From Thalassospira lucentensis MCCC 1A00383 = DSM 14000 (GTDB lineage Bacteria; Pseudomonadota; Alphaproteobacteria; Rhodospirillales; Thalassospiraceae): a stretch of 64,000 nucleotides of DNA. Under the pieces are notes generated by a model. It had not been told where the DNA came from and ran no database searches. It worked only from the letters and a program-made list of their open reading frames with translations. Both the position numbers and the translations under genes were made by a program. The stretch is from contig NZ_ATWN01000014.1 in NCBI RefSeq assembly GCF_000421265.1, positions 1 through 64,000 on the forward strand, read 5' to 3'. This document shows positions 1 to 8,201 of this stretch, piece by piece. Numbering within the stretch: the stretch's first letter is position 1; each line of letters opens with the position of its first letter.

Positions 1-280
1 CGGAAATTTCCTCGGGCGTGCCCGCCAAGATGGCCGTCAACTCAGCAAACAGATATTGCCAGATGCCTTTTTGCGACCAGCGGTTATAACGATTGTAGAC
101 CGTGGTGGATGGACCGTAATCGGCAGGGCAATCTTGCCAACGACAGCCAGATTGAAGCACGTGAATGATCCCGCTGATGATGCGCCGATCATCTTCGCGC
201 CGCCGACCCGCCGCACGGTATGGCAGATGCGGCTTAATCAGCGCCCATTGCTCGTCGGAAAGCCAGAATTGACCCTTCAT
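1..280 (-). CDS. IS5-family transposase, N-terminal part (cut by window edge)
   Basis: Reading leftward from the ATG at 280, the frame stays open to the window edge (93 residues). It starts MKGQFWLSDEQWALIKPHLP and continues with a basic stretch and a GCRWQDCP-like motif. This is the DUF4096-type N-terminal region of IS5-family (IS427/IS1031-like) transposases, which contacts the terminal repeats. In many relatives this part is a separate first frame joined to the DDE domain by frameshifting; the DDE part lies outside the window, so completeness cannot be judged. No stop or frameshift is visible inside the visible part. It lies downstream of the sugar-acid operon and marks a mobile boundary. 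Confidence 0.85.
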   Translation of the reverse strand, partial: MKGQFWLSDEQWALIKPHLPYRAAGRRREDDRRIISGIIHVLQSGCRWQDCPADYGPSTTVYNRYNRWSQKGIWQYLFAELTAILAGTPEEIS

Positions 281-346
281 GTTACGGAACTCCACATGTT
301 GAGTTCCAGATCATTGAATCTGTTAAAGATTAATGAGTTCTAACCC
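281..346 (-). mobile_element. Probable terminal region of the IS5-type element
   Basis: Between the transposase start and about 346 the sequence is short, AT-rich and non-coding. Read on the minus strand it begins GGGTTAGAACTCATTAATC, which has the look of an IS5-group terminal inverted repeat. The motif GAGTTC occurs at 301-306 and again at 335-340. The other end of the element is outside the window, so the exact boundary and any target duplication are inferred. Confidence 0.4.
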
Positions 347-805
347 TAGATGAATCAAACGGAAAGTACCTGCTGCTGAGGGTCGATTGCCGCTTAAGGT
401 TCCTCGATTTACGGTCTTTCTTTGGTTCCGGCGAAAGGCAGCGCCAAGTTGACGGTAAACAATCCATATATAGATAGGAAGTGTCGCCTTTTGCGGCATT
501 TTACATAGAAATAATAGAATATGATGAATAAAACTTGCTCGTGAAAGGGTTATCCCGATGAGGATGATGTCGTGATGGCCAATCGGACATTGAGGCCCGC
601 CTATAATGCTGACGTATTGCCGATACTTGCGATGGTCCGTCATCGTTGCAATGGTGCGATTGATCCGGTTGTTACTTATCGTAACGCGGAGTATCGTGCA
701 CAGGTCGCGCAAATCCGACCCGCAAGCAAAGGCAGCGGTGGTGGAATCGTCTAGGAAATTTTCCAACATTTCATTGGTTGATACGTTATTGAGTATACTT
801 GTACG
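347..805. other. 459-bp intergenic stretch with no supported gene
   Basis: This gap lies between the IS end and the stop codon of the dehydrogenase. It is AT-richer than its neighbours. Short frames exist on both strands, but none has a convincing ribosome-binding site or recognisable protein family. I see no clear terminator hairpin for the minus-strand operon here. It may be decayed DNA next to the insertion. Confidence 0.5.
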
Positions 806-1849
806 TCAGCTTGCAAAAGATAGCTGAACCTTAACCGACTTGTTCCGGTCGCGGGCTATCTCAATGGCTTTCTGTGCGTCGGCCATGTCAAATGTCTCAG
901 TGATAATTGGTTTTACATTTATGGCGCCGGTATTGATCAATTCAACGGCTTGGGCAAATTCGTGGTGAAAACGGAAACTGCCGGTAATAGTGATTTCCTT
1001 GGCAACGAGCGCGTTGAACGATACGGGCAACTCGCCAGCTACACCAACCTGCACAAGGATACCTTGCGGGCGCAGGGTCGATATCGCCGAGCCAAGTGCA
1101 GCAGGTGCTGCCGAGCATTCCAGACAGACATCGAAGTGCCCTTTGTTGGCCTCGTATGTTGTCATTGCGTCAGCGTCGCTTGCGACATTGATCGTATCCG
1201 TCGCGCCCATTTGTCGCGCAATATCAAGGGCAAAATCCTTCAAGTCCGTGACAACGATTTTGGCCGCACCAGCGCGTTTTGCTGCCGCGACACATAGGCT
1301 GCCGATTGGTCCTGCGCCGGTGACGAGCACTTTCTTGCCATGAAGGTCGCCAGCACGGGAAACTGCATGTAGGCAAACCGCCAGCGGCTCGGCACACGCG
1401 GCGTCGTTGAGATTAATTTCCGGGTTGAGCGGGATGCATTGACTGGCCGGAACATTTATCAGATCACGGAACAATCCCTGCATGTGGGGCATGGGCATCG
1501 CAGACCCGAAGAAGCGCATGTTCAAGCAATGCTGGTGTAGTTTTTCCGCGCAATATTGACACGTTCCGCAGGGGCGACTTGGATTGATTGCGACCTTTTG
1601 TCCGGGAATCAATCCAGATACGTCGGAACCTGTATCAAGGATTGTTCCGGCAGCCTCATGGCCGAGAATGATGGGTTCGCGCACCCTGATCAGACCAATG
1701 CCACCGTCAAAGTAATAATGCATATCCGAACCGCACACGCCGCCCGCACCAACGCGGACCAGTACGTCATTCTTTGCCGGACGCGCGACGGTTTCAGTTT
1801 CAATACGGAGATCATTTTGGCCGTAAAGTCGGCAAACGCGGGTTTGCAT
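806..1849 (-). CDS. Zinc-dependent sugar-acid/polyol dehydrogenase (L-idonate or L-gulonate 5-dehydrogenase type)
   Basis: This is a 347-residue medium-chain zinc dehydrogenase. Catalytic zinc ligands are C39 and H64-E65, four cysteines at 94, 97, 100 and 108 form the structural zinc lobe, and GAGPIG at 178-183 is the NAD(P) site. I chose the ATG at 1849 because the alignable MQTRVCRLYG start is there and a GGAG lies about 11 nt upstream in the end of dctM; a longer frame upstream looks non-coding. The family oxidises C5 of L-idonate, L-gulonate or related hexonates in the cytoplasm. It is last in the GntR-TRAP operon, opposite mannonate dehydratase and fructuronate reductase genes. This favours making D-fructuronate from L-gulonate over a true idonate route (inference), as no 5-ketogluconate reductase or gluconate kinase is nearby. 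Confidence 0.85.
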   Translation of the reverse strand: MQTRVCRLYGQNDLRIETETVARPAKNDVLVRVGAGGVCGSDMHYYFDGGIGLIRVREPIILGHEAAGTILDTGSDVSGLIPGQKVAINPSRPCGTCQYCAEKLHQHCLNMRFFGSAMPMPHMQGLFRDLINVPASQCIPLNPEINLNDAACAEPLAVCLHAVSRAGDLHGKKVLVTGAGPIGSLCVAAAKRAGAAKIVVTDLKDFALDIARQMGATDTINVASDADAMTTYEANKGHFDVCLECSAAPAALGSAISTLRPQGILVQVGVAGELPVSFNALVAKEITITGSFRFHHEFAQAVELINTGAINVKPIITETFDMADAQKAIEIARDRNKSVKVQLSFAS

Positions 1850-1857
1850 TGAAAAAA

Positions 1858-3132
1858 TTACTCCATCAGAGACGGCAGCCAGGTCGACAGCGCCGGGATG
1901 TAGGAAACAAGGAATAGAATTAGGATGTTGGTCAGGAGAAACGGCATCAATGCCTTGATTACCGTGGTGACGGGAGCCTTGGCAATGTTCGCACAAATGA
2001 ACATGCAGATGCCAACCGGTGGGGTCGTTAGGCCGATCATCAGGTTAAGAACGGCGAAAACGGCAAAATGGATCGGGTCGACACCAACATTGGTGGCGAG
2101 CGTCAAAAGGGGCACAAACAGAATGATCAGGGCGGCGATGGTTTCCATAAACATGCCGACTATCAGCAGGACCAGATTGATCAGCAAGATAACGACATAT
2201 TTGTTATCGGTGATCGACAGTACCCCGTCCGAGATCATTTGGGGAATGCGTTCAGAAACAAGAATCCAGCCAAACACGTTCGCCAATCCAACAAGGGCGA
2301 GAATAGCCGCCGCCGTCACTGCGCTGTCGATGATGATTTTTGGAACCTTGCGTAAGGGAAGTTCACGGTAAATAAAACATCCAACAACAAAGGCGTAAAT
2401 GCTGGCGATAACGGCTGTTTCTGTTGGGGTAGCGATCCCGCTGAGCAAGCCGCCAATGATCAGGCCGGTCATGGCCAGTGCCCAGAAGGCGCCGGTAAAG
2501 GATTGCGCAAGCTCGCCAACGCCTTGCCACGGCTGATGGGGGAACCCACGTTTGACGGCGATGATGTAACAGGTCACCATCATCGCAAGACCCATCAATA
2601 GGCCCGGAATAGCCCCGGCGATAAACATTTTTCCGACCGATATGCCCGAAAGTGCGCCAACAATGATCATTGGCATGCTCGGTGGAATGATGGGGCCAAC
2701 GGTGGAAGAGGCGGCAGTAACTGCAGCAGAAAATGCAGGCGTATAGCCAGCGCGCACCATGCCCGGGATCATCATGCCACCAATTGATGCCGCATCTGCG
2801 ACAGCGGTTCCCGAAATACCACCAAACAGCATGGATCCGGCGACGTTGGTCAGGCCAAGTCCACCGCGCATCCACCCCACCATGGCATTGGCAAACCTTA
2901 CAATGCGTGGGGTAATCCCGCCGCTATTCATCAGGTTGCCCGCAAGGATAAAGCCCGGAATGCAAAGAAGGACAAACACATCCATCCCAGCGAACATCTT
3001 TTGCGGGATGACGACCAGAGGAATGCCTTCAAGCAAGAGATAGCAGAGCGAGGAAAGGCCAAGTGTTACAGCAACCGGAAGGCTGATAACAAGACCCAGG
3101 GCAAAAACACCAAGGAGAATAGCGAGGCTCAT
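1858..3132 (-). CDS. dctM: TRAP transporter large membrane subunit (DctM)
   Basis: This 424-residue, very hydrophobic protein has about twelve membrane segments and the DctM glycine/proline-rich signatures (for example VGPIIPPSMPMIIVGALSGISV as two adjoining motifs). It forms the sodium-coupled translocation channel of a tripartite ATP-independent periplasmic transporter. Its ATG overlaps the stop of dctQ by 4 bp, so the two are translationally coupled, and only 8 bp separate it from the following dehydrogenase. The predicted substrate is a hexonate or hexuronate, judged from the surrounding pathway genes. Length and composition are normal for the family. Confidence 0.95.
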   Translation of the reverse strand: MSLAILLGVFALGLVISLPVAVTLGLSSLCYLLLEGIPLVVIPQKMFAGMDVFVLLCIPGFILAGNLMNSGGITPRIVRFANAMVGWMRGGLGLTNVAGSMLFGGISGTAVADAASIGGMMIPGMVRAGYTPAFSAAVTAASSTVGPIIPPSMPMIIVGALSGISVGKMFIAGAIPGLLMGLAMMVTCYIIAVKRGFPHQPWQGVGELAQSFTGAFWALAMTGLIIGGLLSGIATPTETAVIASIYAFVVGCFIYRELPLRKVPKIIIDSAVTAAAILALVGLANVFGWILVSERIPQMISDGVLSITDNKYVVILLINLVLLIVGMFMETIAALIILFVPLLTLATNVGVDPIHFAVFAVLNLMIGLTTPPVGICMFICANIAKAPVTTVIKALMPFLLTNILILFLVSYIPALSTWLPSLME

Positions 3133-3638
3133 GGGACGTCCTTCGTCGTATCTTCAGGTCTTCCGTCTGATACGCCTGTGATGACACGTATCATCCGCAA
3201 AACGGCAAAAAGACCGAGCACAGCAAGAAGAATGAAAACGGTGGCATGAATAAAGTCCATTCGTACACCAAGCGCGGGAGAGGTTTGAAGAACGCCAATC
3301 GACACGAACATCCAGGCGGGTGACAGCAAGACAAGGCAAAAAGCAGCAGTCAATCCGGCAGAAAGAAACATCAACGCGCGTTGGACAGGCTTCGGCAGCA
3401 TGTCGCATACAATGTCGACATTGACCAATTCACCATTGCGAAACGATAGTCCGACACCAAACGCTGCCATAAAGAGTAAGGCATGCCGGGTAAGTTCTTC
3501 GGTCCAGACAGGTGAACTCGACATAAAGGATCGAGAAAATACCTGTATCAGAACCGTGCCAATCAGAAGACCAAAGGCAGCACCTGTTCCGATCCGGCAA
3601 AGTGCAATGATGAATGCGTATAATCTGGCAGAAAACAC
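3129..3638 (-). CDS. dctQ: TRAP transporter small membrane subunit (DctQ)
   Basis: This 169-residue protein has four predicted membrane helices and the DctQ-type SRSFMSSSPVWTEELTRHAL region. It pairs with DctM in the inner membrane. The start codon is GTG at 3638, preceded on the minus strand by GGGGAAGTAAC, a reasonable ribosome-binding site. It is separated from dctP by a 56-bp gap that holds a strong hairpin, which probably lowers expression of the membrane subunits relative to the binding protein. Confidence 0.93.
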   Translation of the reverse strand: MFSARLYAFIIALCRIGTGAAFGLLIGTVLIQVFSRSFMSSSPVWTEELTRHALLFMAAFGVGLSFRNGELVNVDIVCDMLPKPVQRALMFLSAGLTAAFCLVLLSPAWMFVSIGVLQTSPALGVRMDFIHATVFILLAVLGLFAVLRMIRVITGVSDGRPEDTTKDVP

Positions 3639-3658
3639 GTTACTTCCCCGTCGGAAAA

Positions 3659-3686
3659 GGTTCGGTCGCGGCTAAGCGACCGAACC
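3659..3686 (-). terminator. Intercistronic hairpin between dctP and dctQ
   Basis: A perfect 11-bp inverted repeat (GGTTCGGTCGC and its complement) with a 6-nt loop begins 8 nt after the dctP stop. No T-run follows, so it is more likely an mRNA-stabilising or partial-readthrough element than a full terminator. This would raise binding protein over membrane subunits. Confidence 0.75.
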
Positions 3687-3694
3687 GGCCGAAA

Positions 3695-4672
3695 TCATTT
3701 TGCGAAAAGGTTTTCGACAATCGGTCGGATTTCGTCGGACACATTTGCAAGAACAGCATCTTTTGCCTTCTGGGCAAAGGCCTGCGTGTCGACTTCAACA
3801 AAGGTCATGCCTTTGTCTTGCAGTTCCTGCGTTAAACGCTGTTCATCAGCAGAAAACAGTTCGCGTTCATAGGCTTGTGCACGTTTGGCTGCTTCCATCA
3901 CGGCGTCCTTGTCGGTATCTGACAGCTTGCCCCAGGTGATTTCCGAAATGGTCAGATAGATCCACGAGCGGACGTGCTCGGTCTTGTTCACGAACTTCTG
4001 TACTTCATCGAAGCTTGCTGACTCAATCAGGGCCAGAGGGTTTTCCTGTGCGTCGATTGCGCCAGCCTGAAGCGAGGTAAAGACTTCGGAGAAGGCCATC
4101 GGTGTGGGTTGCGCGCCAAGTGATTTCCATACGTCAACGAAAAGCGGCACGTTTGGAACGCGTAGTTTCAGTCCGTTCAAATCATCAGGGTTCTTGATTT
4201 CGCGGTTCGATGTCAGATTACGCGGGCCGCGAGCAAAATACGCAATCGGGCGGATGCGTGCCTTTTCAATAATCTGCTGTTCAACCTTGTCACCGATTTC
4301 GCCGTTGGCAACCGCGTCCATATCCTCAAGTGTCGGATACGCATAGGGCACAGCAAGAAGTGCTGCCATCGGTGCCCAGTTCTGAAGGCTTTCGCCGGTA
4401 ATTGTCATATCGACAGATCCCAGCTGCATGCCGTTGATCAGATCGATTTCCTTGCCGAGTGTTTCATTCGGGAAAACCTGAACTTCGATGCGGCCATCGG
4501 TAAGGGTCGAAAGTTCTTCGCCGAATTTAACCGCAGCTTTGTGCCAGGCATTCTGTTCGTTGGCGAGATGGCCAAGTTTAAGGGTCATTTCAGCCGCAAT
4601 CGCAGAATTGCCCATTAACATGGCTGCTACACCGGCGATAATGAGTTTTTTGGTGGTTTTTATTGTAAGCAT
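3695..4672 (-). CDS. dctP: TRAP transporter periplasmic solute-binding protein (DctP)
   Basis: This 325-residue protein has an N-terminal signal peptide (residues 1-26, cleavage after AIA) followed by a DctP fold. The conserved carboxylate-binding arginine region is RGPRNLTSNREIKNPDDLNGLKLRVPN, given here as adjoining motifs around residues 148-173. It captures the substrate in the periplasm and hands it to DctQM. The start is fixed by GGGAGG 6 nt before the ATG. It follows the GntR gene by 26 bp and opens the transport part of the operon. DctP proteins bind organic acids, and with uxuA, uxuB and kdgK opposite, a hexonate or hexuronate is the likely ligand (inference). Confidence 0.93.
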   Translation of the reverse strand: MLTIKTTKKLIIAGVAAMLMGNSAIAAEMTLKLGHLANEQNAWHKAAVKFGEELSTLTDGRIEVQVFPNETLGKEIDLINGMQLGSVDMTITGESLQNWAPMAALLAVPYAYPTLEDMDAVANGEIGDKVEQQIIEKARIRPIAYFARGPRNLTSNREIKNPDDLNGLKLRVPNVPLFVDVWKSLGAQPTPMAFSEVFTSLQAGAIDAQENPLALIESASFDEVQKFVNKTEHVRSWIYLTISEITWGKLSDTDKDAVMEAAKRAQAYERELFSADEQRLTQELQDKGMTFVEVDTQAFAQKAKDAVLANVSDEIRPIVENLFAK

Positions 4673-4698
4673 CTTTTCCTCCCTGTTTGGTTGATGCC

Positions 4699-5409
4699 TT
4701 AGAGTGACGGCGCAGGATTGGCGTCGTCAAAAAGCTCCGATCTGGAGCATGAAATGTCAGGCAGCGTATGCAGAATCTCACGAAGGTGTTCACGCATGGC
4801 GGCACTGGCTGTTTCGGGATCGCGTGATGAGATTGCCGAAACAATCTGGACATGCTGATCGATAATTTCGTCCATCGGAAACTGGAAGTAACTGAGGTAA
4901 CGCACCCGATCGAGCTGTGCGCGAACATCCTCGACAATCTTCCACGCATATGTTTTTCCAGCCGCTTCTGCGAGGCAGCGATGAAAATCATGATCGAGTT
5001 TTAGGAAAGATTGCGCATCGCCTTTCATGACTTTTTTCTGATCAATGATCAGCTGTTCGAGACGGGTGAGAAAACGATCATTGGGTTCCTTTGCAACGAA
5101 GCGAGCAATATCTGCCTCGATTGCTTCTCGGACAAACCGTGCATCGAGAACCGCAGCCACCGAAATCTTGCGCACATAGGTACCCCGCTGGGGACGTACT
5201 TCCAGAAGGCCTTCGTCGGCGAGCTTGATAAAAGCTTCCCGTATAGGCTGGCGGCTGACATTAAAGTGCTTTGCAAGTTCGGCTTCTGACAGACGCACAC
5301 CGGGCAGCAGGTCTGTGCACACAATCCGTTCGCGAATGATGCGGTGGATCTGTGGGCCGACGGCCAGATCATGTGTGATTTCCCAGTCGTTCTGTTCAGG
5401 ATCGCCCAT
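4699..5409 (-). CDS. GntR-family (FCD) transcriptional regulator of the hexonate/hexuronate locus
   Basis: This 236-residue protein has a GntR winged helix at about residues 12-78 (VSRQPIREAFIKLADEGLLEV) and an FCD ligand domain after it. The metal-binding histidines and aspartate of the FCD family are visible (LDHDFHRCLAEAAG, HVQIVSAI, MREHLREIL). The ATG at 5409 is chosen because AAGGAGAG lies 7 nt upstream; a longer frame reaching 5463 has no such site. It is divergent from uxuA and probably leads the TRAP operon, so it most likely represses both transcripts from the shared 126-bp promoter region and is released by a sugar acid (family knowledge plus inference). Confidence 0.92.
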   Translation of the reverse strand: MGDPEQNDWEITHDLAVGPQIHRIIRERIVCTDLLPGVRLSEAELAKHFNVSRQPIREAFIKLADEGLLEVRPQRGTYVRKISVAAVLDARFVREAIEADIARFVAKEPNDRFLTRLEQLIIDQKKVMKGDAQSFLKLDHDFHRCLAEAAGKTYAWKIVEDVRAQLDRVRYLSYFQFPMDEIIDQHVQIVSAISSRDPETASAAMREHLREILHTLPDISCSRSELFDDANPAPSL

Positions 5410-5535
5410 TAATCTCTCCTTGCTTTTCTGAGTCATGATGCATACTACCATACTAGTCAACAAAATTATGACATGATACTGTTTATACCCTTATAGTCGG
5501 TGTTTAAGACACCAAGCCAATACAGAGAGAGACCC
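5410..5535. promoter_or_regulatory. Divergent promoter region between the GntR gene and uxuA
   Basis: This 126-bp AT-rich gap must carry both promoters. It contains the directly repeated heptamer CATACTA at 5441-5447 and 5449-5455, the second running into ACTAGT. Such repeats near divergent starts are candidate binding sites for the GntR protein, but the palindrome is weak. Confidence 0.45.
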
Positions 5536-6750
5536 ATGAAACAAACTTGGAGATGGTTCGGTCCGAGCGATCTGGTCAGCATTGACGATATTTGCCAAGC
5601 TGGTGCGCATGGAGTTGTTTCCGCTCTGCATCATGTCCCAAGTGGTGCCGTCTGGACGCCAGCCGAGATTGCGAAACGTCACAGTGAAATCGCTGTCATG
5701 CAAGACGGCGCGTCTTCCGGTTTGACATGGGATGTGGTCGAAAGTCTTCCCGTTTCCGAAGCAATCAAACGTCAGGTTGGCCCATGGAAAGATCATATCG
5801 AGGTTTATAAACAAAGTCTTCGCAACCTTGCCGATTCCGGAATCCGTATCGTTTGTTACAACTTCATGCCGGTTCTTGACTGGACACGAACCCATCTGAA
5901 TTGGCGTTTGTCAAACGGTGCGACCTGTATGCGGTTTGATTTGGCTGATTTTGTCGCCTTTGACTTGTTTATCCTCAAACGCGAAGGTGCGAGCGATGAC
6001 TACCCTGTGGGGATTGTCGCAGATGCGCAACATCGGTTTACCGCGATGTCAGGTGATCGTCGGGCCGAACTTGAACGTACGGTTGCCTTTGGGTTGCCCG
6101 GTTCGGTCGAAAATCTGTCGTTGGATGACTTGCGCGCGCTGCTTGCAACCTATGCCGATATTGATGCCGATCTTCTTCGTCGCAATCTGGTGGCGTTCTT
6201 GGAGGAAGTCGTGCCGGTTGCACGCGAAGTCGGCATTCGCATGTGCTGCCATCCCGATGATCCGCCCTTTGCACTTTTGGGCTTGCCGCGCATCATGTCG
6301 ACCGAGGCCGATTATGCGCTCATCATGCAGGCGATTGATCTGCCCGAAAATGGCATAACGCTCTGTTCTGGGTCTCTTGGCGTCCATCCGGAAAATGACT
6401 TGCCGGGCATGATGAAACGTCTGGGCGACCGTGTTCATTTCATTCATCTGCGCAATACCAAACGCGAAAGTGACGGATTGCCATGCAGTTTCCATGAGGC
6501 GGAGCATCTGGACGGTGACACCGATATGGTCGCATTGATCGAGCAGGTTTTGCTCGAAGAAGCGCGTCGTAAGGCCGCCGGTCGCGCTGACTGGAATATC
6601 CCGATGCGCCCGGACCACGGTCACGACATTCTCGATGACTTGAATAAACAAGGACAGCCGGGCTATCCCGCGATTGGCCGCCTCAAAGGTCTGGCGGAGC
6701 TGCGCGGCGTGATCAAAGCCCTTTCGCACCGTTTGGAGGCGACAGAATGA
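5536..6750 (+). CDS. uxuA: D-mannonate dehydratase (UxuA)
   Basis: This 404-residue protein matches the xylose-isomerase-like UxuA family. It begins MKQTWRWFGPSDLVSIDDI and has metal and substrate motifs CCHPDDPPF, HFIHLRNTKRES and RPDHGHDI in the usual order. The enzyme dehydrates D-mannonate to 2-keto-3-deoxy-D-gluconate, using Mn or Fe. The ATG at 5536 has GAGAGAGA upstream; the frame is open a little further but the family start is here. It overlaps the next gene by 4 bp and heads the plus-strand catabolic operon controlled from the divergent region. Confidence 0.96.
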   Translation: MKQTWRWFGPSDLVSIDDICQAGAHGVVSALHHVPSGAVWTPAEIAKRHSEIAVMQDGASSGLTWDVVESLPVSEAIKRQVGPWKDHIEVYKQSLRNLADSGIRIVCYNFMPVLDWTRTHLNWRLSNGATCMRFDLADFVAFDLFILKREGASDDYPVGIVADAQHRFTAMSGDRRAELERTVAFGLPGSVENLSLDDLRALLATYADIDADLLRRNLVAFLEEVVPVAREVGIRMCCHPDDPPFALLGLPRIMSTEADYALIMQAIDLPENGITLCSGSLGVHPENDLPGMMKRLGDRVHFIHLRNTKRESDGLPCSFHEAEHLDGDTDMVALIEQVLLEEARRKAAGRADWNIPMRPDHGHDILDDLNKQGQPGYPAIGRLKGLAELRGVIKALSHRLEATE

Positions 6751-8201
6751 CAGTATCGGCCATGCCTGAGGCACAAAACCGTCAAAAAGCAGGGCGCCCC
6801 GGCATCGTTCATATCGGGATTGGCGCGTTTCATCGGGCCCATCAGGCGGTCTATACCGATGCGGCGATGAAGGCTCAAGGCGGTGATTGGCAGATCATCG
6901 GTGTCAGTTTGCGCAGCACCGATATTGTTGACGCACTTAATGCGCAAAACGGTGAATTCACGGTCGTCGAACGCCATTCTGACGGGCCCAAAGCATACCG
7001 GATCACCAGCATGTCGGAGGCACTTGCCGCAGCCCGTGATATTCAACCCGTCCTTGATGCGCTTGCCGACCCGGCCATTCGGATCATTACAATAACGGTA
7101 ACCGAAAAGGCCTATGGCATAGATCGGGTTTCAGGGCGGGTCGTTCCCGAGCATCCGTCGATTAAGTATGATCTTGCAAGTCCTCGCCAACCCGCAGGCC
7201 TTCTGGGGCTGCTGGTTGAAGGATTGCGATTGCGAAAGCAGGCTGGTCTTCCGCCGTTTACGGTTGTTTCGTGCGATAATCTGCCGTCAAACGGTGTCCT
7301 GTTGCGCACCGGCGTAATTGATTTCGCAAAGCGCATTGATAAAGAGCTCGCAGAGTGGATCGCGCAAACGGTTTCTTTCCCGTCAACGATGGTCGATCGG
7401 ATCACCCCGGCGTCAACCGCGGCAACATATGCGGATGCAAAGCTTCTTTTGGGCTTCGAAGACCCGGCTGCGGTCGAGACGGAGCCGTTTTCGCAATGGG
7501 TGATCGAGGACGATTTTCCAAACGGCAGACCAGCCTGGGAGGCCGGCGGTGCGGTGATGGTGGATGATGTTGAGCCCTACGAACGTATGAAGCTGCGTAT
7601 GCTCAACGGCAGTCATTCTCTCATTGCTTATATGGGGCAACTTGGCGGATATCGCTATGTCCGCGATGTCATGGCTGATGCGGGATTATCTCGGCTAATT
7701 GTTCGGCATATGGAAAACGCGGCGGCAACTATGCAGCCTTTGGCGGGGATTGATTTTACCCAATATGCTGAAGATCTTTTGGCGCGGTTCCGCAACCCTG
7801 AAATCGCCCATGAAATCCGCCAGATTGCGATGGATGGCACCGAAAAGCTGCCCCAGCGCATTTTTGCCCCCGCGTGTGACCTGCCGCGCGGCAGTGTAGA
7901 ACTGGGCACCTTTGCTTTATGCTTTGCCGCATGGATGGCGGTTGCGCGTCAACACCTCAATGAGGTTGAACCAAGCACAGCAGCAGAAATTCTAAACGAT
8001 CCGCGTGCCGATGAAATCATTCACGCACTGGGAAATAATCAGGATACGGCATCGATTTACGATCGCCTCGCGATGCTGCCCGACTGGATGCCCAAGCAGC
8101 TTCTATCCGATCCGTTATGGCGTGATGGTGTGATTGCGCGTTTATCTGTGTTGCTGTCTGACGGTGTGGCTGAGGCCATCGGGCACGAGCTTAAACCATG
8201 A
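6747..8201 (+). CDS. uxuB: Mannitol-dehydrogenase-family oxidoreductase, probable D-mannonate/fructuronate oxidoreductase
   Basis: This 484-residue protein is a long-chain mannitol dehydrogenase family member. It has the N-terminal NAD site (HIGIGAFHRAHQAVYTD), a mid RITPAST motif, and the signature NGSHSLIAYMGQLGGY containing the catalytic-region residues. UxuB reduces D-fructuronate to D-mannonate with NADH. Translational coupling to uxuA (ATGA overlap) and to the KDG kinase strongly supports this role over mannitol or altronate oxidation. Length is typical for the family. Confidence 0.9.
   Translation: MTVSAMPEAQNRQKAGRPGIVHIGIGAFHRAHQAVYTDAAMKAQGGDWQIIGVSLRSTDIVDALNAQNGEFTVVERHSDGPKAYRITSMSEALAAARDIQPVLDALADPAIRIITITVTEKAYGIDRVSGRVVPEHPSIKYDLASPRQPAGLLGLLVEGLRLRKQAGLPPFTVVSCDNLPSNGVLLRTGVIDFAKRIDKELAEWIAQTVSFPSTMVDRITPASTAATYADAKLLLGFEDPAAVETEPFSQWVIEDDFPNGRPAWEAGGAVMVDDVEPYERMKLRMLNGSHSLIAYMGQLGGYRYVRDVMADAGLSRLIVRHMENAAATMQPLAGIDFTQYAEDLLARFRNPEIAHEIRQIAMDGTEKLPQRIFAPACDLPRGSVELGTFALCFAAWMAVARQHLNEVEPSTAAEILNDPRADEIIHALGNNQDTASIYDRLAMLPDWMPKQLLSDPLWRDGVIARLSVLLSDGVAEAIGHELKP

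Noticed and set aside
323..769. 148-codon open frame on the minus strand between the IS end and the dehydrogenase
   Set aside because: No ribosome-binding site, no recognisable family and AT-rich composition; it overlaps the presumed IS end and other chance frames.
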